42,591 bases of DNA from CBDTTM01 sp965363355 (GTDB lineage: Bacteria > Bacillota > Negativicutes > Selenomonadales > Selenomonadaceae). Below, in pieces: positions 1 to 5,971 of the stretch (its first letter is position 1; every line of letters begins with the position of its first letter). A model generated the notes under the pieces. It was not told the DNA's origin. It ran no database searches and worked only from the letters and a program-made list of their open reading frames with translations. Made by a program: the position numbers and the translations under genes. The stretch lies in the NCBI GenBank assembly GCA_965363355.1, contig CBDTTM010000003.1, positions 1-42,591 on the forward strand, written 5' to 3'.

Positions 1-3
1 CAG

Positions 4-231
4 ATGTTTGTAAGTGTATATATGGTAAAGGAAAGTTTTGAAAATGGAGATATAACGTATAGCCAGGATTCAACGATTGTTGATACGCTTGAAGAAGTAG
101 ATGAAGCGATTGCGGAAATCCAAGAGGCTCTTGATGAAGCGGGCAAAGAAGAAAAATGCCAGCTCAAGATCACGAAGGTAGAAACCTATAATTTATCAAA
201 ATTAAGGCCTTCTGCAACTAAAGAATTTTAA
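4..231 (+). CDS. Small hypothetical acidic protein
   Basis: A 75-residue open frame ending in TAA at 229-231, followed 20 bases later by a strong terminator. The product is acidic and Glu/Asp-rich in its middle part (residues about 25-50), predicted helical, with no signal peptide, membrane segment or cysteine motif. I do not recognise a family. The frame stays open into the first codon of the window, so the real start may lie upstream and no ribosome binding site can be judged. Its reality rests on the clean frame, the acidic composition and the terminator placed directly behind it. Confidence 0.6.
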   Translation: MFVSVYMVKESFENGDITYSQDSTIVDTLEEVDEAIAEIQEALDEAGKEEKCQLKITKVETYNLSKLRPSATKEF

Positions 232-250
232 TAAATGATATTTTGAATGA

Positions 251-303
251 AAAATCCCTTGGATAAGAACACGAGAAAATGTTCTATCCAAGGGATTTTT
301 TTT
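251..303. terminator. Bidirectional intrinsic terminator
   Basis: A near-perfect stem (251-270 with 281-299, one bulged base) around a 10-base loop, with A-runs on the left and a T-run on the right. It can stop the plus-strand small gene and the convergent minus-strand phospholipase operon. Confidence 0.9.
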
Positions 304-353
304 GTTTGATTTTCAGGGATGAGAAGGCCTTTTCAAGACAAAAAAATAGTGCC

Positions 354-1067
354 TTAATGGCACGATTGGAGTTTTGTTTCGAGAAACCATTTGAATAAAG
401 AGGCTGTACTCGATTGGGCGATGGGCAAAAGTTCCCGGGCGGCTTTGGCATAGGAACGATCGCTGGCAGTTTCATCTACCATGAACATATAAGGATAGGC
501 TGTTTGGGCATTGTAGAGCATGAGCTCGAGCGGTTTACTACAAGGAAGGTCAATCGGTGGGAAGCTGAATTCTTTTATGTGGGTTTGTACCCAGTTCTCG
601 AACTTTTTGTGTCCGTTGAATAAGTATCCACAAACGTGGTGCGGGACGGTCATATCTTGAAGTAGATGAGCCGCAGCACCAAGATAGAAAAAGGCCTGTG
701 CGAAATCTTCTTTTTTGGCGAGCCGAGATGCTTTGGTCAGATAAATCGCGAAGCTGTAGCGCGCTGGTGAGAAACGCCAAAGTCCTTTTTGGGTAGTTGG
801 ATCAAAGAAGTGATTGATATTCTTGAACTCAAGGTCGGCCCAAACGACACCAGCCTGGAGTGCGGAAAAATTGTTTTCAAGCAAGAATAGGCCTTGGCAG
901 GAATCTTGTTCCTTGAGGCGATATAAAGCTTGTACATTGCAAATTTTATGGGTCAGACATAAATCATCAGCATTCTTGCCGTAGTCTAAGAGATGTTGAA
1001 ATGGTATCGTCACCGTATTCAAGGTGGCGAGGCCCAGTGTCAAATAATGTGCAGTTCGCAGGCTCAT
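354..1067 (-). CDS. Zinc-dependent phospholipase C-like protein
   Basis: The 237-residue protein has the ligand pattern of the zinc-dependent phospholipase C / S1-P1 nuclease fold: His7, His86 with Asp89 (NINHFFDP), His134-xxx-Asp138 (HLLQDMTVPHH), His144 ten residues after His134 as in Bacillus cereus PLC, and His153-xxx-Glu157. Enzymes of this family hydrolyse phospholipids to diacylglycerol and a phosphorylated head group. Unlike the B. cereus enzyme there is no clear signal peptide and the N-terminal Trp ligand is not obvious, so it may act on the cytoplasmic side. The start ATG overlaps the stop of the upstream glycosyltransferase gene (ATGA at 1064-1067), implying translational coupling. 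Function is inferred from motifs; the substrate is unknown. Confidence 0.75.
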   Translation of the reverse strand: MSLRTAHYLTLGLATLNTVTIPFQHLLDYGKNADDLCLTHKICNVQALYRLKEQDSCQGLFLLENNFSALQAGVVWADLEFKNINHFFDPTTQKGLWRFSPARYSFAIYLTKASRLAKKEDFAQAFFYLGAAAHLLQDMTVPHHVCGYLFNGHKKFENWVQTHIKEFSFPPIDLPCSKPLELMLYNAQTAYPYMFMVDETASDRSYAKAARELLPIAQSSTASLFKWFLETKLQSCH

Positions 1068-2158
1068 AAGGCCACCTTCTTTTTGCTGGCGGCTTGGTCC
1101 AAAAAGATTTTTTTGACATTTGCTGGCGCATCGGCGGCATGGAGGTGTAACATGCGATTGCTTAATGCTTGGCGTTCAAATGGATTTTTTAGTAGTTTAT
1201 GGATTGCTGCGTCGAGGGCTTTATGGTCAGCGGCCCATAATCCAAGCTGATTGTCGACTAAAAAGCGGGCGTTTTCCTCTTCAATGCCGGGAATCGGGGA
1301 AAAAACAATAGTCGGAATGGCAGTTGCCAAGGCTTCTGTTATCGTGGAACCGCCTGGTTTCGTGATTAAAATATCACTGCTTTTCATGAAATCGGCAACT
1401 TTTTCAGTAAAGCCGATGACCTTGAAATTTTTTTTTGTTTCGGAAATTTGTGTGAGCTTTTCTTGTTGTAAGGTGTCGTTGCCCGTGATAAAAGTTATAT
1501 GGATGTTTTGGGGTAAGGTTTGCAGGCTGTTTAAGATGGAATCCAAGCTCTCTGCTGTTTGATGCCCGGTCATGACTAAGATGCGTGGAAAAGGATTTTG
1601 CCGAGTGACAGGAGTGAAATCGGCACCGACGGGGATGCCGGTGGGGAAAATTTGTGCGCTGCCGGGTGACAAGGCATGGAATTGCCGAAGTAGAGAGGTA
1701 TGTGCGACAAAATATTGATCGACGGCGGTTACTTGCCAGATAGGGTGAACTGTATAATCTGTCACGAAGCCGATGAGCTTGATGGGGGAATGCCGGCTTT
1801 TTTTGTAGGCTGCGGCTGCGGCTAAAGGGAAAAAATGTGTGCAAATGATGATGTCAGGTTCATACTGGCATACGAGACGGGTGATGATGCGGCGGTTTAT
1901 TTTTGCCAGCATGTATTTGATATTGCCCAATGTTTCGTTTTCGCTGAACCGGCAGATTTGACGAAATAAATCAGGTTTGTATTTGAGTAGATTTTTATAA
2001 GCTTTGCTGAAAAAATTGTTTACATCATGGGGCGAAACCTCTAGAAAATCGACGGTTGTGACATGAAAGCCGACAGAACCGAGACTTTCTTGCAGGTTTT
2101 TTGCCACTTGGTTATGGCCATTGCCAATAGATGCTGTCAAGATCAATATGTTTGACAT
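1064..2158 (-). CDS. GT28-type glycosyltransferase, UgtP/MGDG synthase-like
   Basis: A 364-residue protein with the MGDG-synthase N-terminal domain (start with IGNGH, the GxGH acceptor-side motif) and a C-terminal MurG-like nucleotide-sugar domain (ITKPGGSTITEALATAIPTIV around residues 265-285). Family members transfer glucose or galactose from a UDP-sugar to diacylglycerol on the cytoplasmic face of the membrane, making glycolipids or lipoteichoic acid anchors. The start is supported by GAGGTG nine bases upstream. It is the first gene of a two-gene minus-strand operon with the phospholipase C-like gene, so the partner could supply its diacylglycerol acceptor. The promoter carries four 11-bp-period direct repeats resembling a Pho box. 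Sugar specificity cannot be read from the sequence. Confidence 0.85.
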   Translation of the reverse strand: MSNILILTASIGNGHNQVAKNLQESLGSVGFHVTTVDFLEVSPHDVNNFFSKAYKNLLKYKPDLFRQICRFSENETLGNIKYMLAKINRRIITRLVCQYEPDIIICTHFFPLAAAAAYKKSRHSPIKLIGFVTDYTVHPIWQVTAVDQYFVAHTSLLRQFHALSPGSAQIFPTGIPVGADFTPVTRQNPFPRILVMTGHQTAESLDSILNSLQTLPQNIHITFITGNDTLQQEKLTQISETKKNFKVIGFTEKVADFMKSSDILITKPGGSTITEALATAIPTIVFSPIPGIEEENARFLVDNQLGLWAADHKALDAAIHKLLKNPFERQALSNRMLHLHAADAPANVKKIFLDQAASKKKVAL

Positions 2159-2236
2159 AAAAATTCACCTCGCAACGATATTTAATGAGTACATGGTTCC
2201 TTCTCAAAAATAATTTTGCAACAGGTTCTTAGCTAC

Positions 2237-2290
2237 AGTATACGTTTTTTTAGTCAATATCATATTAATACTTGATTAAGCTTTTGTTAA
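2237..2290 (-). promoter_or_regulatory. Candidate PhoP (Pho) box and promoter of the glycolipid operon
   Basis: Read on the minus strand, four hexamers follow each other at an exact 11-bp period with five-base gaps: TTAACA (2285-2290), TTAATC (2274-2279), TTAATA (2263-2268) and TTGACT (2252-2257). A -10 element TATACT (2237-2242) follows nine bases after the last repeat, too close for a normal -35 but typical of promoters whose -35 is replaced by OmpR/PhoB-family activator repeats. The Bacillus PhoP consensus is TT(A/C/T)A(C/T)A with 11-bp spacing. The leader to the glycosyltransferase start is about 70 bases. Regulator identity is inferred. Confidence 0.7.
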
Positions 2291-2447
2291 AAACGAACAT
2301 TGCTTTTGTATTTGTTGTCACAATTTGCTCAAGAATGGGCTGCACTCATTTTCGTTCGGGAATAGGTGATTTTTCTTGCCAGGATAATGCAGCAGTAGCA
2401 ATGCCTATATTGTTTCCTTCGTTCGTCTCGAAAATTTATAAAAATGC

Positions 2448-2484
2448 TTGCTTATGGTAGATACGTTGTATATACTATAAGCAA
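2448..2484 (+). promoter_or_regulatory. mazEF promoter with flanking inverted repeat operator
   Basis: A -35 TTGCTT (2448-2453), 17-bp spacer and -10 TATACT (2471-2476) sit 34 bases before the mazE start. The promoter is bracketed by a perfect inverted repeat: TTGCTTAT at 2448-2455 and ATAAGCAA at 2477-2484. This placement suits autorepression by MazE or the MazEF complex. The 350 bases between 2159 and 2509 hold only this promoter and the divergent Pho-box promoter. Confidence 0.75.
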
Positions 2485-2509
2485 ATAGAAAGATTGGCAG
2501 GTGGTTTTT

Positions 2510-2758
2510 ATGATGACCAATATTTCCAAATGGGGCAATAGCCATGCAATTCGTCTAACCAAAGAATTGATGGAGCAAGCAAAGCTGCAGCCAAATGATA
2601 AAATCACGATTACGGTAAATGGAAATGAAATCGTTTTAAAAAAAGTTGCGCAAACAAAAGCGGAGGCCTTTGATGAAATTTTTAAAGATTACAAAGGAGA
2701 TTGGCGTTGTTCGGAAGTCGATAGTGGAACTGATCTTGGGAATGAGGGATTCGAGTGA
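2510..2758 (+). CDS. mazE: Antitoxin MazE (AbrB/SpoVT fold)
   Basis: An 82-residue antitoxin. The N-terminal swapped-hairpin DNA-binding domain is recognisable from NISKWGNSHAIRLTKELMEQ and the following KITITVNGNEIVLKK; the acidic, aromatic C-terminal tail (residues about 55-82) would bind the toxin. I prefer the ATG at 2510 over the in-frame GTG at 2501 because CAGGTGG lies at proper distance before 2510 and the GTG would sit inside that site. It overlaps the mazF start by four bases (GTGA), so the two are coupled. It should neutralise MazF and repress its own promoter. Confidence 0.92.
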   Translation: MMTNISKWGNSHAIRLTKELMEQAKLQPNDKITITVNGNEIVLKKVAQTKAEAFDEIFKDYKGDWRCSEVDSGTDLGNEGFE

Positions 2759-3090
2759 AGCAGTTTCCCGAAGCGGGTGACATCATTATTTTGAATTTTA
2801 ATCCGCAAAGTGGCATTGGAATTCAAAAGCAACGGCCAGCTCTAGTCGTATCCAATAGTTCGTTTAATCAAAAAACGGGTTTAGTCATGGTCTGTCCCAT
2901 CACGTCAACCCATCGAGATTTTCCTTTACACGTAGCTTTAGATCAACGAACAAAAACGCATGGAGATATTCTTTGCGAGCAATTGAAGTCGTTGGATTAT
3001 CAGGCAAGAAACTGGCAATTTGCTGAAACGGCACCTTCTGATCTCTTTGAACAGGTCATGTTCATTTTAGATGCCATTCTTGGAAAATAA
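2755..3090 (+). CDS. mazF: Endoribonuclease toxin MazF
   Basis: A 111-residue toxin of the MazF/PemK family, a ribosome-independent mRNA interferase. The full domain is present: GDIIILNFNPQSG near the start, KQRPALVVSN with the catalytic-type Arg27, and VMVCPITST with Thr50 at the position of the second catalytic residue. Length is normal for the family. Translation starts at GTG 2755, overlapping the mazE stop, with GAGGG just upstream. The pair is complete and apparently functional; no mobile element is visible around it, so it may be a chromosomal stress module. Cleavage specificity cannot be predicted from the sequence. Confidence 0.93.
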   Translation: MKQFPEAGDIIILNFNPQSGIGIQKQRPALVVSNSSFNQKTGLVMVCPITSTHRDFPLHVALDQRTKTHGDILCEQLKSLDYQARNWQFAETAPSDLFEQVMFILDAILGK

Positions 3091-3194
3091 AAAGGCTGTT
3101 GGTCATTTTGATATTGGCACTTGGGTGCATCGCTATAAAATTACAACAAAAGGCTATGAATTAAACAAATCGCATAAACAGAGTTTTCATTACC

Positions 3195-3241
3195 AAAGGG
3201 GCTACGATAAAATGAGAAAGCATTTTATCGTAGCCCCTTTT
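3195..3241. terminator. Bidirectional terminator between mazF and nagD
   Basis: A 20-bp perfect stem (3195-3214 with 3221-3240) around a six-base loop, with A and T runs at its edges, between two convergent genes. Confidence 0.9.
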
Positions 3242-3257
3242 AGATGCCTATAATTTT

Positions 3258-4034
3258 TTAGGTATTCGGGATATCGCCGACTCCATTTAGGACCAATCTT
3301 GGTCGGTACGGATATTGTTTGATGTCTTGTTTGGATGTGACGCCGGATAAGACGAGGATTGGATCCATGCCGCTTTCGATGCCAGCGAGGATGTCGGTAT
3401 CCATGCGGTCACCGATCATTGCGGTTTCTGCTGAATGGATGCCGAGAATTTGCAGACCAGTGCGCATCATCAACGGGTTTGGCTTGCCGATGTAATAGGC
3501 GCTTTTGCCGGTGGTGAGTTCGATCGGGGAAATCAATGCGCGGCAAGCTGGAATCAGGCCATCTTCCGAAGGGCCGGTAAGATCGGTGTTGGTGCCGATC
3601 AGCTTTGCGCCGCGAAGAACATGGTTCATCGCCTTACAGATAAGCGTGTAGTTATAGCTCAGTGTTTCGCCGATGATTACATAGTCAGGGTCTACGTCGT
3701 TGAAGGTTATGTTGGCATCGTGCAACGCATTGAAAAGGCCAGGTTCGCCAACAATATAAGCGCTGCAGCCAGGGCTTTGATGACTCAAAAACTTTGCCGT
3801 TGCCAGTGCACTGGTATAGAAATGGCTTTCGTCAACGTCGAGTCCCATGCGGGCGAGCTTTTGCTGGAGTTCTTTTGGTGTCTTGCCGCTGCCGTTGGTC
3901 AAAAATAGAAATTCTTTATTTTCGCGTTGCAGCCATTCGACAAAATCTTTGACGCCGGGAATTAAATCGTCACCTTTGTAGATAACGCCATCCATATCGC
4001 AGATGAAGCCTTTTTTTGATCGCAATGAATCCAT
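3258..4034 (-). CDS. nagD: HAD-IIA sugar phosphatase, NagD-like
   Basis: A 258-residue HAD hydrolase of the NagD (HAD-IIA) subfamily. Motif I is FICDMDGVIYKG with nucleophile Asp13 and acid/base Asp15; motif II is FLTNGSG; motif III Lys lies in YIGKPNPLM; motif IV is MIGDRMDTDILAG. The cap between motifs II and III is of C2 type. Relatives dephosphorylate nucleotides or sugar phosphates, including UMP and p-nitrophenyl phosphate. The start is supported by AAAAGGAG eight bases upstream. It stands alone, convergent with mazF. The exact substrate is unknown. Confidence 0.9.
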   Translation of the reverse strand: MDSLRSKKGFICDMDGVIYKGDDLIPGVKDFVEWLQRENKEFLFLTNGSGKTPKELQQKLARMGLDVDESHFYTSALATAKFLSHQSPGCSAYIVGEPGLFNALHDANITFNDVDPDYVIIGETLSYNYTLICKAMNHVLRGAKLIGTNTDLTGPSEDGLIPACRALISPIELTTGKSAYYIGKPNPLMMRTGLQILGIHSAETAMIGDRMDTDILAGIESGMDPILVLSGVTSKQDIKQYPYRPRLVLNGVGDIPNT

Positions 4035-4290
4035 ATGCAGTTCTCCTTTTTACGTAAAATGATAAAATTCTACTGATAATCTGGATTTAAAATAAATAGG
4101 CATAAGATAAATGCCTCTCAAGAAAGAGTATTCTGCCAGGAATCGTTTTTTCCTTTTTGGTGGCAGCGTATAAATTTTGATTTGTTTACAGATTTTTTAT
4201 AGTTTTAGAGGATACTATACAAAACAAAGAGAATGTTTTTGCGCGTTTTCTATATATATTTATTGTTTTTTGCAAAGTTGATAAAAATGC

Positions 4291-4321
4291 TTGACTTAGA
4301 GTCGACTCTAAGTTGTAGTAT
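4291..4321 (+). promoter_or_regulatory. MerR-type promoter with 20-bp palindromic operator
   Basis: The palindrome ACTTAGAGTCGACTCTAAGT (4294-4313) lies between -35 TTGACT (4291-4296) and -10 TAGTAT (4316-4321), giving the overlong 19-bp spacer that marks promoters activated by MerR-family regulators. The core TTAGAGTnnACTCTAA resembles operators of the AdhR/NmlR branch. No merR gene is in the window, and the nearest downstream gene begins 264 bases later. Confidence 0.75.
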
Positions 4322-4339
4322 TTGAAAAGTAAAACATGA

Positions 4340-4372
4340 CAACGATAAAAATGCGTACAGATTTTATCGTTG
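4340..4372 (+). other. Hairpin downstream of the MerR-type promoter
   Basis: CAACGATAAAAAT (4340-4352) can pair with ATTTTATCGTTG (4361-4372) around an eight-base loop, followed by a short T-rich stretch. It begins about 12 bases after the expected start of the MerR-type promoter, so it could end a transcript of roughly 50 bases. It resembles the terminator at 3195-3241 in sequence. The rest of the 550-base gap from 4035 to 4584 is AT-rich with no convincing frame. Confidence 0.4.
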
Positions 4373-4464
4373 CGTGCTTTTGCATATGATTTTGAGGCTT
4401 GGCATGCATCTGATTTTTGATATATATTAAAAAAAGAATGTATTACTTTTTAAACATGTAATAA

Positions 4465-4498
4465 TTTTCATGTTGTTTTCATTTTTCTCCGTTAAACT
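4465..4498 (+). promoter_or_regulatory. Direct-repeat activator site and promoter of repeat-protein gene A
   Basis: TTTTCA occurs at 4465-4470 and 4476-4481 (11-bp period), followed after exactly 11 bases by a -10-like TAAACT at 4493-4498. The same arrangement precedes the paralogue at 5151-5184. It is typical of OmpR/PhoB-family activation sites. Confidence 0.5.
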
Positions 4499-4584
4499 AT
4501 GTTTAATGGAAATGGTGATGGCGGTGGATGAAAGCGAAGCTCCATTTTCAACTGAGTTTATATAAAGAGGAGAAGGTAATTAGA

Positions 4585-4929
4585 ATGAACAATGGAAAAA
4601 ATTTATTTATGGCAATGGCACTGGCTGGTGGTGTGTTTTTTAATATGACAGCTACGACACATGCGGCAGAAGTATACCATCCCGTGAAGAATGGCAGCTA
4701 TAGCACGGCAGAGGAAGCAACGAATACAGGTATTTTCATGGATAAAGCGGCAATTACGCCAATCTATCATCCGGTAGCAAACGGTGCTTATAAAACAGCT
4801 GAAGAAGCTGAAAACACGGGAATATTTTTAGCGGATGGTGCGGTTGTACCGATTTATCACCCAGTTGAAAATGGCGGATATGCTACAGCTGAAGACGCCG
4901 TGAATACGGGTATATTCCTGAATAAGTAA
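4585..4929 (+). CDS. Exported YHPV-repeat protein A
   Basis: A 114-residue protein I do not recognise. Residues 1-27 form a signal peptide (MNNGKNLFMAMALAGGVFF, cleavage probably after THA). The rest is three repeats of exactly 30 residues (31-60, 61-90, 91-114, the last cut at 24) with pattern YHPVxNGxYxTAEEAxNTGIF plus a variable linker ending in PI. There are no cysteines and no membrane segment after the signal. I chose ATG 4585, not the in-frame ATG at 4528, because AGAGGAGAAGG lies just before it and the signal peptide then starts at residue 1; the paralogue has the same leader. Probably periplasmic or surface located; conserved Tyr, His and acidic residues could bind a ligand or metal, but this is speculation. 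Confidence 0.85.
   Translation: MNNGKNLFMAMALAGGVFFNMTATTHAAEVYHPVKNGSYSTAEEATNTGIFMDKAAITPIYHPVANGAYKTAEEAENTGIFLADGAVVPIYHPVENGGYATAEDAVNTGIFLNK
4675..4926 (+). repeat. Tandem 90-nt coding repeats in gene A
   Basis: Two full 90-nt units and one 72-nt unit (4675-4764, 4765-4854, 4855-4926) encode the 30-residue repeats. The codons have diverged more than the amino acids. Confidence 0.9.
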
Positions 4930-5150
4930 GTGAATGCAGATTCGTTTTGTATGAAGGGTCTAGGCAAGAAAGATAGAGAATAATTAGCAAGGTGTAATTG
5001 GAAACTCCGGCAAAATTATTATTTCCTGAATTTGCCGATCATATAGATGCGGGTGGGCCTGCTGTTAAATGAAACACTTTTTCACGGGCCCTCTCTGCAA
5101 TTGTCAGTTTGGAGAGAACAAAAGTTTATTTCTGTTTTGACAGGTTTATA
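4930..5150 (+). other. Intergenic region between the paralogues
   Basis: No credible coding frame. One hairpin (CGGCAAAATT at 5008-5017 with AATTTGCCG at 5029-5037) lacks a T-run, so it is not a standard terminator. TTGACA occurs at 5137-5142 but without a good -10 at normal distance. Confidence 0.4.
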
Positions 5151-5184
5151 TTTTCATGTTATTTTCAGTTTATCCGACTATGAT
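5151..5184 (+). promoter_or_regulatory. Direct-repeat activator site and promoter of repeat-protein gene B
   Basis: TTTTCA at 5151-5156 and 5162-5167 (11-bp period), then 11 bases, then -10 TATGAT at 5179-5184. The block TTTTCATGTTRTTTTCA is shared with gene A, as is a TCCG...ACTATG segment after it. Confidence 0.55.
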
Positions 5185-5284
5185 GAACGTCATGGAAAAC
5201 GAAACAGCTCTTATTGTAGAGCGTAAGGATACATTTCCTAAAAAAATAAAAAGATTTAATAGTAAAGAGAAGAAGGTAATCACA

Positions 5285-5659
5285 ATGAAAAACAGTAAAC
5301 AAATATTTATGGCCATGGCTTTAGCTGGCGGCATTTTTTTCAATATGGCAGGTACGACACATGCTTCGACGCCGCAAGATGCGACATATGATAATACCGG
5401 CATTTATCATCCGGTGAAATTGGGTCAATTCGATAGTGCTAGAGAAGCTGAAAACACAGGGCTTTTTGCTGAGGAAGCAGGCGTTGTTCCAGTATATCAT
5501 CCAGTAAAGAACGGTCAGTATAACAGTGCTGAAGAAGCGACTAATACAGGGATTTTCGCAGGCAAAGCAGAAGTGACATCCATATATCATCCAGTAAAAA
5601 ATGGTAGTTATAACAGTGCTGAAGAAGCAGTGAATACGGGAATATTCGTTAATAAATAA
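5285..5659 (+). CDS. Exported YHPV-repeat protein B
   Basis: A 124-residue paralogue of protein A. The signal peptide (residues 1-27, MAMALAGGIFFNMAGTTHA) is nearly identical. It is followed by a degenerate half-unit (DATYDNTGI) and three repeats at residues 41-70, 71-100 and 101-124, again with exact 30-residue periodicity: YHPVKNGxYNSAEEAxNTGIF. The start at 5285 is supported by AGAGAAGAAGGTAAT, a leader shared with gene A; the longer frame from 5156 would bury the signal peptide. The gene ends before a strong terminator. Shared leader, promoter repeats and protein repeats indicate local duplication. Function unknown. Confidence 0.86.
   Translation: MKNSKQIFMAMALAGGIFFNMAGTTHASTPQDATYDNTGIYHPVKLGQFDSAREAENTGLFAEEAGVVPVYHPVKNGQYNSAEEATNTGIFAGKAEVTSIYHPVKNGSYNSAEEAVNTGIFVNK
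5405..5656 (+). repeat. Tandem 90-nt coding repeats in gene B
   Basis: Units at 5405-5494, 5495-5584 and 5585-5656. The last two are closer to each other than to the first, suggesting recent internal duplication. Confidence 0.9.
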
Positions 5660-5683
5660 GCAGTAAAAATCTAAAAATTGAAG

Positions 5684-5725
5684 AAAAGCTTCCTATTGTA
5701 AAATAAAGCAATAGGAAGCTTTTTT
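5684..5725 (+). terminator. Intrinsic terminator after the repeat genes
   Basis: Perfect 15-bp stem (5684-5698 with 5709-5723) and a T-run. Confidence 0.9.
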
Positions 5726-5752
5726 ATTTTGAATAAAGGGACATAATTGATT

Positions 5753-5892
5753 TTGACAATCGGAGGGCAAAAGAGGATAATAAATATGTCCTTTAAACGA
5801 CAAAAAAATTTGGCCAAGCGGTTTTGGATAGGTGGCTGACAGCAATCAGGCAAAGTTTTGCGGCTTGTGGAGAATCTGTAAAGCTTTGCCTG
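5753..5892 (+). promoter_or_regulatory. Promoter and structured leader of the response regulator gene
   Basis: A -35 TTGACA (5753-5758), 17-bp spacer and -10 GATAAT (5776-5781) start a leader of about 185 bases. The leader contains a long-range stem CAGGCAAAG (5847-5855) with CTTTGCCTG (5884-5892). I cannot match it to a known riboswitch class. The gap 5660-5971 holds nothing else. Confidence 0.6.
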
Positions 5893-5971
5893 GCGGCTAA
5901 AAACATAACGATCAAAGAATTTGATGCTGGATAGACAGCGTGCAGCTTAATATAAGAAAGGAGGATGTGTA

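Noticed and set aside
2272..2460. A 62-codon plus-strand frame between the glycosyltransferase and mazE genes
   Set aside because: It starts inside the Pho-box repeats, has no ribosome binding site and an implausible composition; it is promoter DNA.
3071..3253. A 60-codon frame overlapping the mazF end and running through the terminator
   Set aside because: It spans a bidirectional terminator and has no binding site.
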